NCBI GenBank assembly: GCA_013696235.1
Contig: JACCYY010000010.1
Location: 1 to 6,535, forward strand
Origin: Sporichthyaceae bacterium
GTDB taxonomy: Bacteria; Actinomycetota; Actinomycetes; JACCYY01
Direction of reading: 5' to 3'
Length of the DNA: 6,535 nucleotides
Below, in pieces: positions 1 through 5,677 of this stretch (the stretch's first letter is position 1; every line of letters starts with the position of its first letter). The translations under genes and the position numbers were made by a program. Under the pieces are notes generated by a model. That model had not been told where the DNA came from. It did not search any database and was given only the letters and a program-made list of their open reading frames with translations.

Positions 1-1428
1 CCCGAGCACGAACTGGCCCAGGAAGCCGAGCACGAGGGCAGCCAGGACGCCGAGGTTCGCGAAGGCCCACTCGCCCTCCTTGCCGCCCAGCCCGAGTGGA
101 CCGAGCAAGTAGCCCTCCCACGCGAACGCCGGGTCGAAGCTCGTCACCAGGCCCCACCCGATCGCGGTGGACAGCACGAGCGTCCCGACAGCGACCAGGT
201 TCACCGATCCGTACCGACCGCGCACGTCGTAGAGATCGGCTTCCCCGTACGAGCCGCGGCGACGGGAGAGGTCGGCCAGGAAGATGCCGGCCCATGCTGC
301 GATCGGCACACCGAGCGTGATCAGGAATGCTTGGAACGGACCGATAAAGCTCTCGGCGACCCAGACCACGTAGATGGTGCCGAGAATCATCAAGACACCG
401 TCGATCCCGGCTGCCGCCCACCGCGGGATCCGGACGCCGAGGGTCAGCAGCGTGAGTCCCGAGGAGTAGATGTCGAGCACGGCGCCGCCGATGAGTCCAC
501 CGATCGCGACGACGGCGAACGGGACGAGGTACCAGGTCGGGAGCAGCGACGTGAGGGCGCCGACGGGATCGGTCCCGATCGCGCCGGCGAGGTCCGGGTC
601 TGAGCCGGCGAGCATCAGACCGTAGAGAACGAGCACGATGGGCGGGGCGCTGGCGCCGAAGAGGGTCCACCCCACGACGCCGCGGCTGGATGCGGTGCGA
701 GGCAGGTAGCGCGAGTAGTCAGCGCCGGCGTTGACCCAGCCGATGCCGAACCCGGTCATCGCGAACACGACTGCTCCGACGAACGCCGCGGCTGAGCCGG
801 ACGGCAGCGCGGAGACCGAGTCGAGGTCGACCCGGTCGACCGTGAGCGCGATGTAGCCGACCGTCATCACCGCGAGGACGACCGTGAGCCAGGTCTGCAG
901 CTTCATGATCGCGTCGAAGCCGAGCATGCCGGCGCCGATCACCACGGTGATGACGACGGCGAAGGCCAGGACGAGCGTCAGGTTCCCGTCGGACCAGCCG
1001 AGCTCGCCGAACACGGTCGCTGTCGCGAGCGTCGCCAACGAGACCAGGACGGTCTCCCAACCCACCAGCAGGACCCACGAGAGCAACGACGGCACGCCGT
1101 TGCCGCGTACGCCGAAGGGCGCGCGCGAGAGCACCATCGTCGGCGCCGAGCCACGCTTGCCGGCGAGCGAGATGAGCGCGACCAGAACGAACGAGAACAC
1201 GGTGCCAAGCACTGCCGCGGTCGTCGCCTGCCAGAAGCTCACGCCGAACCCGAGGATGAACGACCCGTAGCTGATGCCGAACACGGAGATGTTGGCAGCG
1301 GCCCAGGGCCAGAACAGCCCACGAGGCGAGCCTCGGCGCTCGGACTCGTCGATGACGTTGATGCCGTTCTTCTCGACGGCAAGCGCTGACCCCGTCCGGG
1401 TCGACTCGGTGGACATCTCGGTGGACAT
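1..1428 (-). CDS. NCS1-family nucleobase/cytosine-type permease, 3' end cut by the window edge
   Basis: This is a membrane transporter of the nucleobase:cation symporter-1 family, which imports cytosine, purines, uracil, allantoin or thiamine with a cation. I read 476 residues without a stop to base 1; family members are usually near 450-500 residues, so only a short C-terminal piece is missing. Family signatures are the N-terminal NGIN...ER block followed by LFWPWAAANISV (residues 21-49), GSAPTMVLSRAPFG (93-106), GFDAIMKLQTW (170-180) and GADYSRYLP (235-243). About eleven to twelve hydrophobic segments are spread along the chain. The first ATG (1428) follows a strong AGGAGGGG ribosome binding site. 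A 12-bp duplication gives a second in-frame ATG at 1416 (protein start MSTEMSTE). It lies 8 bases after a purine nucleoside phosphorylase gene and is surely co-transcribed with it, which points to a purine-related base as substrate. The family is sure; the substrate cannot be read from sequence. Confidence 0.93.
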   Translation of the reverse strand, partial: MSTEMSTESTRTGSALAVEKNGINVIDESERRGSPRGLFWPWAAANISVFGISYGSFILGFGVSFWQATTAAVLGTVFSFVLVALISLAGKRGSAPTMVLSRAPFGVRGNGVPSLLSWVLLVGWETVLVSLATLATATVFGELGWSDGNLTLVLAFAVVITVVIGAGMLGFDAIMKLQTWLTVVLAVMTVGYIALTVDRVDLDSVSALPSGSAAAFVGAVVFAMTGFGIGWVNAGADYSRYLPRTASSRGVVGWTLFGASAPPIVLVLYGLMLAGSDPDLAGAIGTDPVGALTSLLPTWYLVPFAVVAIGGLIGGAVLDIYSSGLTLLTLGVRIPRWAAAGIDGVLMILGTIYVVWVAESFIGPFQAFLITLGVPIAAWAGIFLADLSRRRGSYGEADLYDVRGRYGSVNLVAVGTLVLSTAIGWGLVTSFDPAFAWEGYLLGPLGLGGKEGEWAFANLGVLAALVLGFLGQFVLG

Positions 1429-1430
1429 CG

Positions 1431-1438
1431 CCCCTCCT
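1431..1438 (-). promoter_or_regulatory. Ribosome binding site of the permease, overlapping the phosphorylase stop codon
   Basis: On the minus strand AGGAGGGG stands 2 nt before the first permease ATG, with the GGAGG core 4 nt away. The TAG stop of the upstream phosphorylase (1437-1439) overlaps its 5' end. Ribosomes finishing the phosphorylase therefore stop on the next initiation site, which suggests translational coupling of the two genes. Confidence 0.8.
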
Positions 1439-2249
1439 ATCGGCCCGCCGGCTCGGGGTCGAGCCGGTCGAGAATCCCGGCCAGCGTCCCGCCGAGCCTG
1501 GTCGCGGCCGCCGCTGCGACGGCGACGACCTCGCCCGGGTCGATGGCCGGTCCGTCGATCTCCTGCGTGGTGACCACCGACAGTCCGAGCAGCTCGAGAC
1601 GGGCCGCCCTCGCTGCGATCGCCTCGAGCACCATCGACATGCCGACCAGGTCAGCCCCGAGCGTACGCAGCATGATCGCCTCGGCGCGCGTGTTGTAGTG
1701 CGGACCAGGCAGCATCGCGTACACGCCGGCGGCGAGCGCGGGGTCCAGGTCGTGGGCCAGTGCCTGCAGTCGGAGCGACCAGGCGTCGGTGAGGTCGACG
1801 AAGGAGGCACCGGACAGCGGCGAGACACCGGTCAGGTTGAGGTGGTCGGTCACGACGACGCCGGTCCCCGGCGACCAGTCGTCGCGCAGGGAGCCACTGG
1901 CACTGGTCAGCACCAAGGTGTGGCAGCCGGCCGCGGCCGCTGTCCGCACGGCATGCACCGTGGCACCGGCGCCGTGGCCCTCGAACAGGTGAGTCCGGCC
2001 GAGCACCGCAAGGACGCGGCGGCCATCGTCTCGCTCGTACGAGCGGAACAGACCGGCGTGCCCGGGCGCGACCGGTGCGAGAAATCCGGGGAGATCGACG
2101 GAGCGGATCTCGGCGACCGGCCGGCCGAGCGCGTCCGCGGCTCCGGCCCAGCCCGAGCCGAGCACGACGGCGACGTGGTGGCGCTCGACCCCGGTGGCTG
2201 ACGCGAGCGCCCGCGCGGCAGCAACCGGGTCCCGCCCACCCTCGGTCAC
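1437..2249 (-). CDS. Divergent purine nucleoside phosphorylase (PunA/MTAP family)
   Basis: Enzymes of this family split a purine nucleoside with phosphate into free base and ribose-1-phosphate in the cytoplasm (purine salvage). The 270 residues match the length of the trimeric M. tuberculosis enzyme (about 268). Conserved pieces are VVLGSGW (28-34, phosphate-binding Ser32), GHAG (63-66, His64), GRTHLFEGH (84-92, Arg85 and His87), SDHLNLT-like TDHLNLT (134-140), FVDLTDA (150-156), GPHY (182-185) and GADLVGMS (198-205, Ser205). Several base- and sugar-contact positions differ from the norm: TNAAGG is TSASGS (115-120), the purine-binding Glu of YETPAE is Asn186 in YNTRAE, the Asn of VTN is Thr228, and the His before EVL is Pro238. 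The start is GTG, with a TAATCT -10 box 6 nt before it, so the mRNA is probably leaderless. The gene heads an operon with the NCS1 permease. The fold is secure; the substrate may be unusual. Confidence 0.9.
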   Translation of the reverse strand: MTEGGRDPVAAARALASATGVERHHVAVVLGSGWAGAADALGRPVAEIRSVDLPGFLAPVAPGHAGLFRSYERDDGRRVLAVLGRTHLFEGHGAGATVHAVRTAAAAGCHTLVLTSASGSLRDDWSPGTGVVVTDHLNLTGVSPLSGASFVDLTDAWSLRLQALAHDLDPALAAGVYAMLPGPHYNTRAEAIMLRTLGADLVGMSMVLEAIAARAARLELLGLSVVTTQEIDGPAIDPGEVVAVAAAAATRLGGTLAGILDRLDPEPAGR

Positions 2250-2255
2250 GCGGTG

Positions 2256-2261
2256 AGATTA
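2256..2261 (-). promoter_or_regulatory. Probable -10 element of a leaderless promoter for the phosphorylase-permease operon
   Basis: The minus-strand hexamer TAATCT fits the TANNNT actinobacterial -10 consensus and ends 6 nt before the GTG at 2249. That spacing puts transcription initiation on or next to the start codon. No purine-rich ribosome binding site precedes the GTG, which agrees with a leaderless message. No clear -35 hexamer is visible. Confidence 0.6.
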
Positions 2262-2326
2262 GCCCTGAGGCCGGGACGAGGTGACCCGTGAGCTGCCCGG
2301 CGAGCTGTCGGTCGGAAGGACGAGTC

Positions 2327-3010
2327 TCAGTACCAGCCGACGCTCTGCGAGTGACCCCACGCGCCGCACGGCGTGCCGTAGCGGTCGGTGATGTAGTTCA
2401 GGCCCCACGTGATCTGGGTCGCCGGGTTGGTCCGCCAGTCGGCGGCCACCGTGGCCATCTTGGAACCCGGCAACGACTGCGGGATGCCGTACGCGCCGGA
2501 GGAGGGGTTCTCCGCGTTGGGGTTCCAGTTGCTCTCGCGCTGCCAGAGCGAGTCCAGGCACGACCACTGGTCGCCGGTGAAACCACGCTCGGCGGCCAGG
2601 ATCTGGCCGAGCTCGCGCGGGGACGCGGTCGCGATCTGCGCTCGCTCGGAGTCCCGGGTGGCCTGCTCGACAGCACCCGTGCGGGCTGCCTTGACCGACT
2701 CGAGCATCGCGCTGGCAGCAACGGCCTGCTCGTCAGCCAGCCGGCGCTCCGCCGCGAGAACCGGTTGGAGCGACCGCTCGAGGTGATGTTGCTCGAGGTC
2801 GACCACGTGCGACGCGATGGCGGCAGGCTCGGCGGGCTGGTCGGGGCTGACGCTGGCGACCTCGGCACCGCCGGTGTGCGACGGCGAGATCGTGCCGGTC
2901 AGCGCGGTCGGGCCGGCCGGAGCGGGAGGACCGAGAGCGACGATCGCCGCGGCTACGGTCACGCCCAGGGCGGCGAGCGCGCTGGCCGAGCGGGCGTTGC
3001 CGAGGCGCAC
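2327..3010 (-). CDS. Secreted lytic-transglycosylase-like (aggregation-promoting-factor C-terminal type) protein
   Basis: This 227-residue protein probably acts outside the membrane on peptidoglycan glycan strands. Residues 1-32 look like a signal peptide: Arg2 and Arg7, then a hydrophobic Ala/Val-rich core (10-27), then a Pro/Ala-rich cleavage region. Residues about 65-125 are charged and Ala/Glu-rich and could form a helical or coiled-coil arm. The C-terminal domain (about 135-227) has the lysozyme-like signature LWQRESNWNP with candidate catalytic Glu159, then SSGAYGIPQSLPG (170-182) and NPATQITWGLNYI (195-207). It ends in GWY. Cys151 and Cys215 could pair as a disulfide. There is no LysM or other recognisable wall-binding module. 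The GTG start has a GGAG ribosome binding site 8 nt upstream (3019-3022) and begins right before the signal peptide. It reads in the same direction as phoH but lies 180 bases after it, so it may have its own promoter; I see no convincing one. Confidence 0.85.
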   Translation of the reverse strand: MRLGNARSASALAALGVTVAAAIVALGPPAPAGPTALTGTISPSHTGGAEVASVSPDQPAEPAAIASHVVDLEQHHLERSLQPVLAAERRLADEQAVAASAMLESVKAARTGAVEQATRDSERAQIATASPRELGQILAAERGFTGDQWSCLDSLWQRESNWNPNAENPSSGAYGIPQSLPGSKMATVAADWRTNPATQITWGLNYITDRYGTPCGAWGHSQSVGWY

Positions 3011-3090
3011 GAGGTTGGCTCCAGGTTGTCGTCGGGAGGTCGGTCCGGCTGGCGTGGGAGGCGCGAGCGCGCGGACCTACGAGGCTCTAC

Positions 3091-3120
3091 CTTGCCTGAC
3101 GGCACCCCGGTCCTGGCAAG
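3091..3120 (-). terminator. Weak inverted repeat after phoH, possible terminator
   Basis: In the 180-base gap between phoH and the transglycosylase gene, a 6-bp perfect inverted repeat (CTTGCC/GGCAAG) encloses 18 nt that can form a further 3-bp GAC/GTC stem. It lies about 70 nt after the phoH stop and has no T-run. It could end the phoH transcript or be chance. The rest of the gap holds only GC-rich sequence and the ribosome binding site of the next gene. Confidence 0.25.
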
Positions 3121-3190
3121 TCGGCGTCCACAGGTCGAGCGGAGCGCAGCGCGGAGGGAGAGGAGCCGCAAGGCCAACGAGTGGAGCGGT

Positions 3191-4537
3191 TCAGCCCGGC
3201 AACTCTTCCAGCATCTCGGTGACCAGGGCGGCGATCGGCGACCGCTCGGACCTGGTCAGCGTGACGTGCGCGAACAACGGGTGCCCCTTGAGCCTTTCCA
3301 CGACCGCGACGATGCCGTCGTGGCGGCCCACCCGGAGGTTGTCCCGCTGCGCCACGTCGTGGGTCAGCACCACGCGCGAGCCGGAGCCGATTCGGGAGAG
3401 CACTGTCAGCAGCACGTTGCGCTCGAGCGACTGCGCCTCGTCGACGATGACAAAGGCGTCGTGGAGCGAGCGGCCCCGGATGTGGGTCAGCGGGAGAACT
3501 TCGAGCAGCCCTCGGTCGGCCACCTCGTCCAGCACCGACTGCGAGGTCAGCGATCCGAGCGTGTCGTACACCGCCTGTGCCCAGGGGTTCATCTTCTCCG
3601 ACTCGCTGCCGGGCAGGTAGCCGAGCTCCTGACCGCCCACGGCGTACAGGGGACGGAAGACCACGACCTTGCGGTGCGCGCGGCGCTCGAGCACGGCCTC
3701 GAGCCCGGCACACAGCGCCAGCGCGGACTTGCCGGTGCCGGCGCGCCCGCCGAGGGACACGATGCCGATCTCAGGATCGGCCAGGAGGTCGAGCGCGATC
3801 CGTTGCTCCGCGCTCCGTCCGCGCAGCCCGAACGCGTCGCGGTCGCCGCGGACCAGGCGAACCCGCTTGTCGGCGGTCACACGAGCGAGCCCGCTGCCGC
3901 GCTCGGACATGAGCACGAGACCCGTGTGGCACGGCAGCGACTGCGCCACCTCGAGCTCGGTGACCTCTTCCTCGTAGAGCCGGTCGAGGTCGGCGCCGGT
4001 GACGTCGAGCTCGGCCAGGCCGGTCCAGCCGGACGAGACCGCGAGCTCGGCCCGGTACTCCTCGGCGAAGAGGCCGGCCGCGGAGGCCTTGACCCGCAGC
4101 GGCACGTCCTTGGAGACGAGCGTGACGGCGTGACCCTCGTGCGCGAGGTTGCAGGCGACCGCGAGGATCCGGGTGTCGTTGTCGGGCTGCCCCGCCGAGG
4201 GACGAAAGCCGGTCGGCAGGACTCCGTGGTCGGTGTGGTTGAGCTCCACTCGCAGGGTCCCGCCGCTGTCCCCGATCGGGACCGGCTGGTCGAGCCGCCC
4301 GTGCAGCACCCGCAGCTCGTCGAGCTCCCGCAGGGCGGCCCGGGCGAAGTACCCGAGCTCGGGGTGGTGCCGCTTGCCCTCGAGCTCGGTGATCACGATC
4401 ACCGGGATGACGACCTCGTGCTCGTCGAACCGCCGGTAGGCGTACGGGTCGGCGAGCAGCACGCTGGTGTCGACGACGTACGTCCGGCGGGCCGCATCGG
4501 CGGCAGGCGCTTGCGCGGTGCGGGTCTGGTCGGCCAC
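3191..4537 (-). CDS. PhoH2-type protein: N-terminal PIN domain fused to a PhoH ATPase
   Basis: PhoH2 proteins join a PIN ribonuclease domain to a PhoH ATP-dependent RNA helicase domain and are thought to unwind and cut RNA in the cytoplasm. With the chosen start the protein has 448 residues. The PIN domain begins at [12 protein letters not shown], with acidic residue Asp23, and continues with [11 protein letters not shown] (Glu51), DNDTRILA (Asp119/Asp121) and SKDVPLR (Asp144), so its metal-binding acidic set looks complete. The ATPase domain carries Walker [10 protein letters not shown] (263-271) and Walker [10 protein letters not shown] (Asp366, Glu367). The GTG at 4537 is favoured: it has a GAGGGA ribosome binding site (4545-4550) 7 nt upstream and starts just before the PIN domain. 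The open frame extends to 4789, but those extra 84 residues are Arg/Pro-rich without domain character. Both catalytic halves appear intact, so it should be active. Confidence 0.93.
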   Translation of the reverse strand: MADQTRTAQAPAADAARRTYVVDTSVLLADPYAYRRFDEHEVVIPVIVITELEGKRHHPELGYFARAALRELDELRVLHGRLDQPVPIGDSGGTLRVELNHTDHGVLPTGFRPSAGQPDNDTRILAVACNLAHEGHAVTLVSKDVPLRVKASAAGLFAEEYRAELAVSSGWTGLAELDVTGADLDRLYEEEVTELEVAQSLPCHTGLVLMSERGSGLARVTADKRVRLVRGDRDAFGLRGRSAEQRIALDLLADPEIGIVSLGGRAGTGKSALALCAGLEAVLERRAHRKVVVFRPLYAVGGQELGYLPGSESEKMNPWAQAVYDTLGSLTSQSVLDEVADRGLLEVLPLTHIRGRSLHDAFVIVDEAQSLERNVLLTVLSRIGSGSRVVLTHDVAQRDNLRVGRHDGIVAVVERLKGHPLFAHVTLTRSERSPIAALVTEMLEELPG

Positions 4538-4538
4538 G

Positions 4539-4718
4539 TCAGGGTCCCTCGGGCTGGGCGCACACCCGCTCAGCGCGGTCGTCTCGCACGGCGGACCGGG
4601 ACCGGGCCGAGGGGCCGGGTGCCGGCCCCTTCGTGCGTTGCCGGATCTGCAACGTAGGAGGGCCTCCCGGAGACCTGGCTTCCCACCAGGTCTCGATCTG
4701 GACGCTACGGCGCGGCAT
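4539..4718 (-). CDS. Possible 59-residue small protein abutting phoH (tentative)
   Basis: A short minus-strand frame starts at ATG 4718 (an in-frame GTG lies at 4739). Its TGA at 4539-4541 leaves one base before the phoH GTG. The product would be basic and Pro/Arg-rich, with a less biased middle ([10 protein letters not shown], then [11 protein letters not shown]). By my hand count from the 4739 GTG, GC by codon position follows third > first > second, as in real high-GC genes, though third-position GC (about 82%) looks lower than in the neighbours. No clear ribosome binding site precedes the ATG. In mycobacteria a small antitoxin-like gene, phoAT, is reported just upstream of phoH2, and the position here is similar. 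I recognise no sequence match. The same stretch holds strong hairpins, so it may instead be non-coding. Confidence 0.25.
   Translation of the reverse strand: MPRRSVQIETWWEARSPGGPPTLQIRQRTKGPAPGPSARSRSAVRDDRAERVCAQPEGP
4545..4550 (-). promoter_or_regulatory. Ribosome binding site that fixes the phoH start
   Basis: Minus-strand GAGGGA stands 7 nt before GTG 4537. It supports this start over in-frame codons further upstream. It also lies inside the last codons of a short open frame whose TGA ends 1 nt before the GTG. Confidence 0.7.
4610..4630 (-). terminator. Very stable 9-bp hairpin upstream of phoH
   Basis: AGGGGCCGG and CCGGCCCCT are perfectly complementary around a 3-nt loop. The hairpin starts 73 bases upstream of the phoH GTG. 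It lacks a T-run on the minus strand, as is common for actinobacterial terminators. It could be a second terminator after the prenyltransferase gene or a stem in the phoH leader. Confidence 0.4.
4670..4694 (-). terminator. Perfect 9-bp hairpin between uppS and phoH, likely terminator
   Basis: GAGACCTGG and CCAGGTCTC pair without mismatch around a 7-nt loop. A 5-bp outer repeat (CGTAG/CTACG) flanks it at a distance. It lies about 120 nt after the prenyltransferase stop on the same strand. There is no T-tract. Termination, or an RNA structure in a phoH leader, are both possible. Confidence 0.45.
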
Positions 4719-4790
4719 CGCTCGGGCCGGCGGCGCCACGCCGTACGCGGGGTGAACAACGCGAGCCCGGGCCTGAGTGGACCGTGCACC

Positions 4791-4817
4791 CTGACCGCCT
4801 GGCCCCGGAGCGGTCAG
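4791..4817 (-). terminator. Hairpin containing the prenyltransferase stop codon, probable terminator
   Basis: CTGACCGC and GCGGTCAG form an 8-bp perfect stem with an 11-nt loop. On the minus strand the TGA stop of the prenyltransferase (4814-4816) lies inside the first arm, so the hairpin forms exactly where the gene ends. No T-run follows, so this would be an actinobacterial-style terminator or a 3'-end stabilising stem. Confidence 0.5.
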
Positions 4818-5623
4818 CTCCCGAACCGCCGTCCCCGGTCGGCGTACGCGCGAAGCGCGCGCAGGAAGTCGACCCGGCGGAAGTCCGGCCAGAGCGCCTC
4901 GCAGAAGTAGAACTCCGAGTGCGCGCTCTGCCAGAGAAGGAAGCCGGACAGGCGCTGCTCACCGGAGGCGCGGATCAGGAGGTCCGGGTCCGGCTGGCCC
5001 TTGGTGTAGAGGTGCTCGGCGATGTGCTCGACATCGAGCACGTCGGCCAGCTCCTCGATCGAAGTGCCGCGCGACGCCTGCTCGTGCAGCAGGCCGCGGA
5101 CGGCGTCCGCAAGCTCGCGCCGCCCGCCGTAACCGACGGCGAGGTTGACCGCCGTGCCCTCGATCCCGCGTGTCACCTCCTCGATCTCCTTGAGCCGGTG
5201 AGCGGTGGAAGCAGGCAGCAGGTCAAGGGCACCGATTGTGCGCACCCGCCAACGGCCGGTGGTGCCGATGCTGGCCGCGAGCTCCTCGATAATCCGGAGC
5301 AGCGGGTCGAGCTCGTCTGCCGGGCGGTTCAGGTTGTCTGTCGACAGCAGGTAGACGGTGACGATCTCGACGCCCACCTCGTCGCACCAGCCGAGGAACT
5401 CCAGCAACCGGTCCGCGCCCGCGCGGTGCCCCTCGGCCGTCCCGCCGCCGAACGCACGAGCCCACCGACGGTTCCCGTCGATCATCACGCCGACGTGGCG
5501 AGGTGCCTGCGCAGGGTCCAGCCGGCGACGCAGCCGACGGGTGTACGCGGCGTACGCGAGGTCTCGAAGCGCCCGGCGCGGGCGTACCGGTCGCAAGCGT
5601 CGGGGAGGGGTGTTGTCGGGCAT
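4814..5623 (-). CDS. Short-chain cis-prenyltransferase (UppS family, Z-farnesyl diphosphate synthase-like)
   Basis: This cytoplasmic or membrane-associated enzyme adds isopentenyl diphosphate in the cis configuration to an allylic diphosphate, feeding polyprenyl phosphate carriers for cell-wall synthesis. Its 269 residues closely resemble, from memory, M. tuberculosis Rv1086, which makes Z,E-farnesyl diphosphate for a separate chain-elongating enzyme. Motifs are VMIDGNRRWAR (46-56; catalytic Asp49, Asn51, Arg52-53), His66, VYLLSTDNL (90-98), VGYGGRRE (163-170), LIRASGEQRLSGFLLWQ (216-232) and SEFYF (236-240). Leu92 sits where Rv1086 has the Leu reported to block long chains; long-chain enzymes carry Ala there. 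This favours a short product. An Arg-rich tail (8-34) precedes the core. The ATG at 5623 has TAGCCT 8 nt upstream, suggesting a leaderless message. A full-length undecaprenyl synthase is possible but less likely. Confidence 0.92.
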   Translation of the reverse strand: MPDNTPPRRLRPVRPRRALRDLAYAAYTRRLRRRLDPAQAPRHVGVMIDGNRRWARAFGGGTAEGHRAGADRLLEFLGWCDEVGVEIVTVYLLSTDNLNRPADELDPLLRIIEELAASIGTTGRWRVRTIGALDLLPASTAHRLKEIEEVTRGIEGTAVNLAVGYGGRRELADAVRGLLHEQASRGTSIEELADVLDVEHIAEHLYTKGQPDPDLLIRASGEQRLSGFLLWQSAHSEFYFCEALWPDFRRVDFLRALRAYADRGRRFGS

Positions 5624-5631
5624 CGCTTCTC

Positions 5632-5637
5632 AGGCTA
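5632..5637 (-). promoter_or_regulatory. Probable -10 element of a leaderless prenyltransferase promoter
   Basis: Minus-strand TAGCCT fits TANNNT and ends 8 nt before ATG 5623, so initiation would fall at or just before the start codon. No clear -35 element is seen. It shares a 54-bp gap with the opposite trhA promoter. Confidence 0.55.
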
Positions 5638-5665
5638 CTCACGGGTGCGGCCTCAGAACGTCACT

Positions 5666-5671
5666 TACGCT
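5666..5671 (+). promoter_or_regulatory. Probable -10 element of a leaderless trhA promoter
   Basis: TACGCT fits TANNNT and ends 6 nt before ATG 5678. No ribosome binding site lies between them. Its centre is about 34 bp from the opposing -10 box, so polymerases serving the two genes would compete for the same stretch. Confidence 0.55.
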
Positions 5672-5677
5672 GATCCG

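Noticed and set aside
719..1828. A 369-codon minus-strand frame overlapping permease and phosphorylase
   Set aside because: It is an out-of-frame shadow; the permease and phosphorylase frames beneath it carry unmistakable family motifs.
2262..2326. Terminator between the transglycosylase and phosphorylase genes
   Set aside because: Only a 4-bp AGCT repeat with internal mismatches is present, too weak to call.
3124..3165. GC-rich GAGCGGAGCGCAGCGCGG-like stretch as a dispersed repeat or terminator
   Set aside because: It is low-complexity with only short imperfect pairing, and no second copy is present in the window.
3011..3190. A c-di-AMP (ydaO-type) riboswitch before the secreted wall hydrolase gene
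   Set aside because: Such riboswitches often precede actinobacterial wall hydrolases, and a CCTCGTAGG stretch is present, but the rest of the conserved core is absent and the gap looks too unstructured.
2288..4657. A 789-codon open frame on the plus strand opposite the transglycosylase and phoH genes
   Set aside because: It is the antisense shadow of two real genes with clear domains. In very GC-rich DNA stop codons are rare in several frames, and its Arg/Gly/Val/Leu-rich product shows no domain.
4538..4789. N-terminal extension of PhoH by 84 residues
   Set aside because: The segment is Arg/Pro-rich, crosses two strong hairpins, and GTG 4537 has a well-spaced ribosome binding site right before the PIN domain.
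4784..5677. Upstream extension of the trhA frame that would give a 539-residue protein
   Set aside because: The extra 298 residues are antisense to the well-supported prenyltransferase, lack domain character, and the family is about 220-250 residues long.
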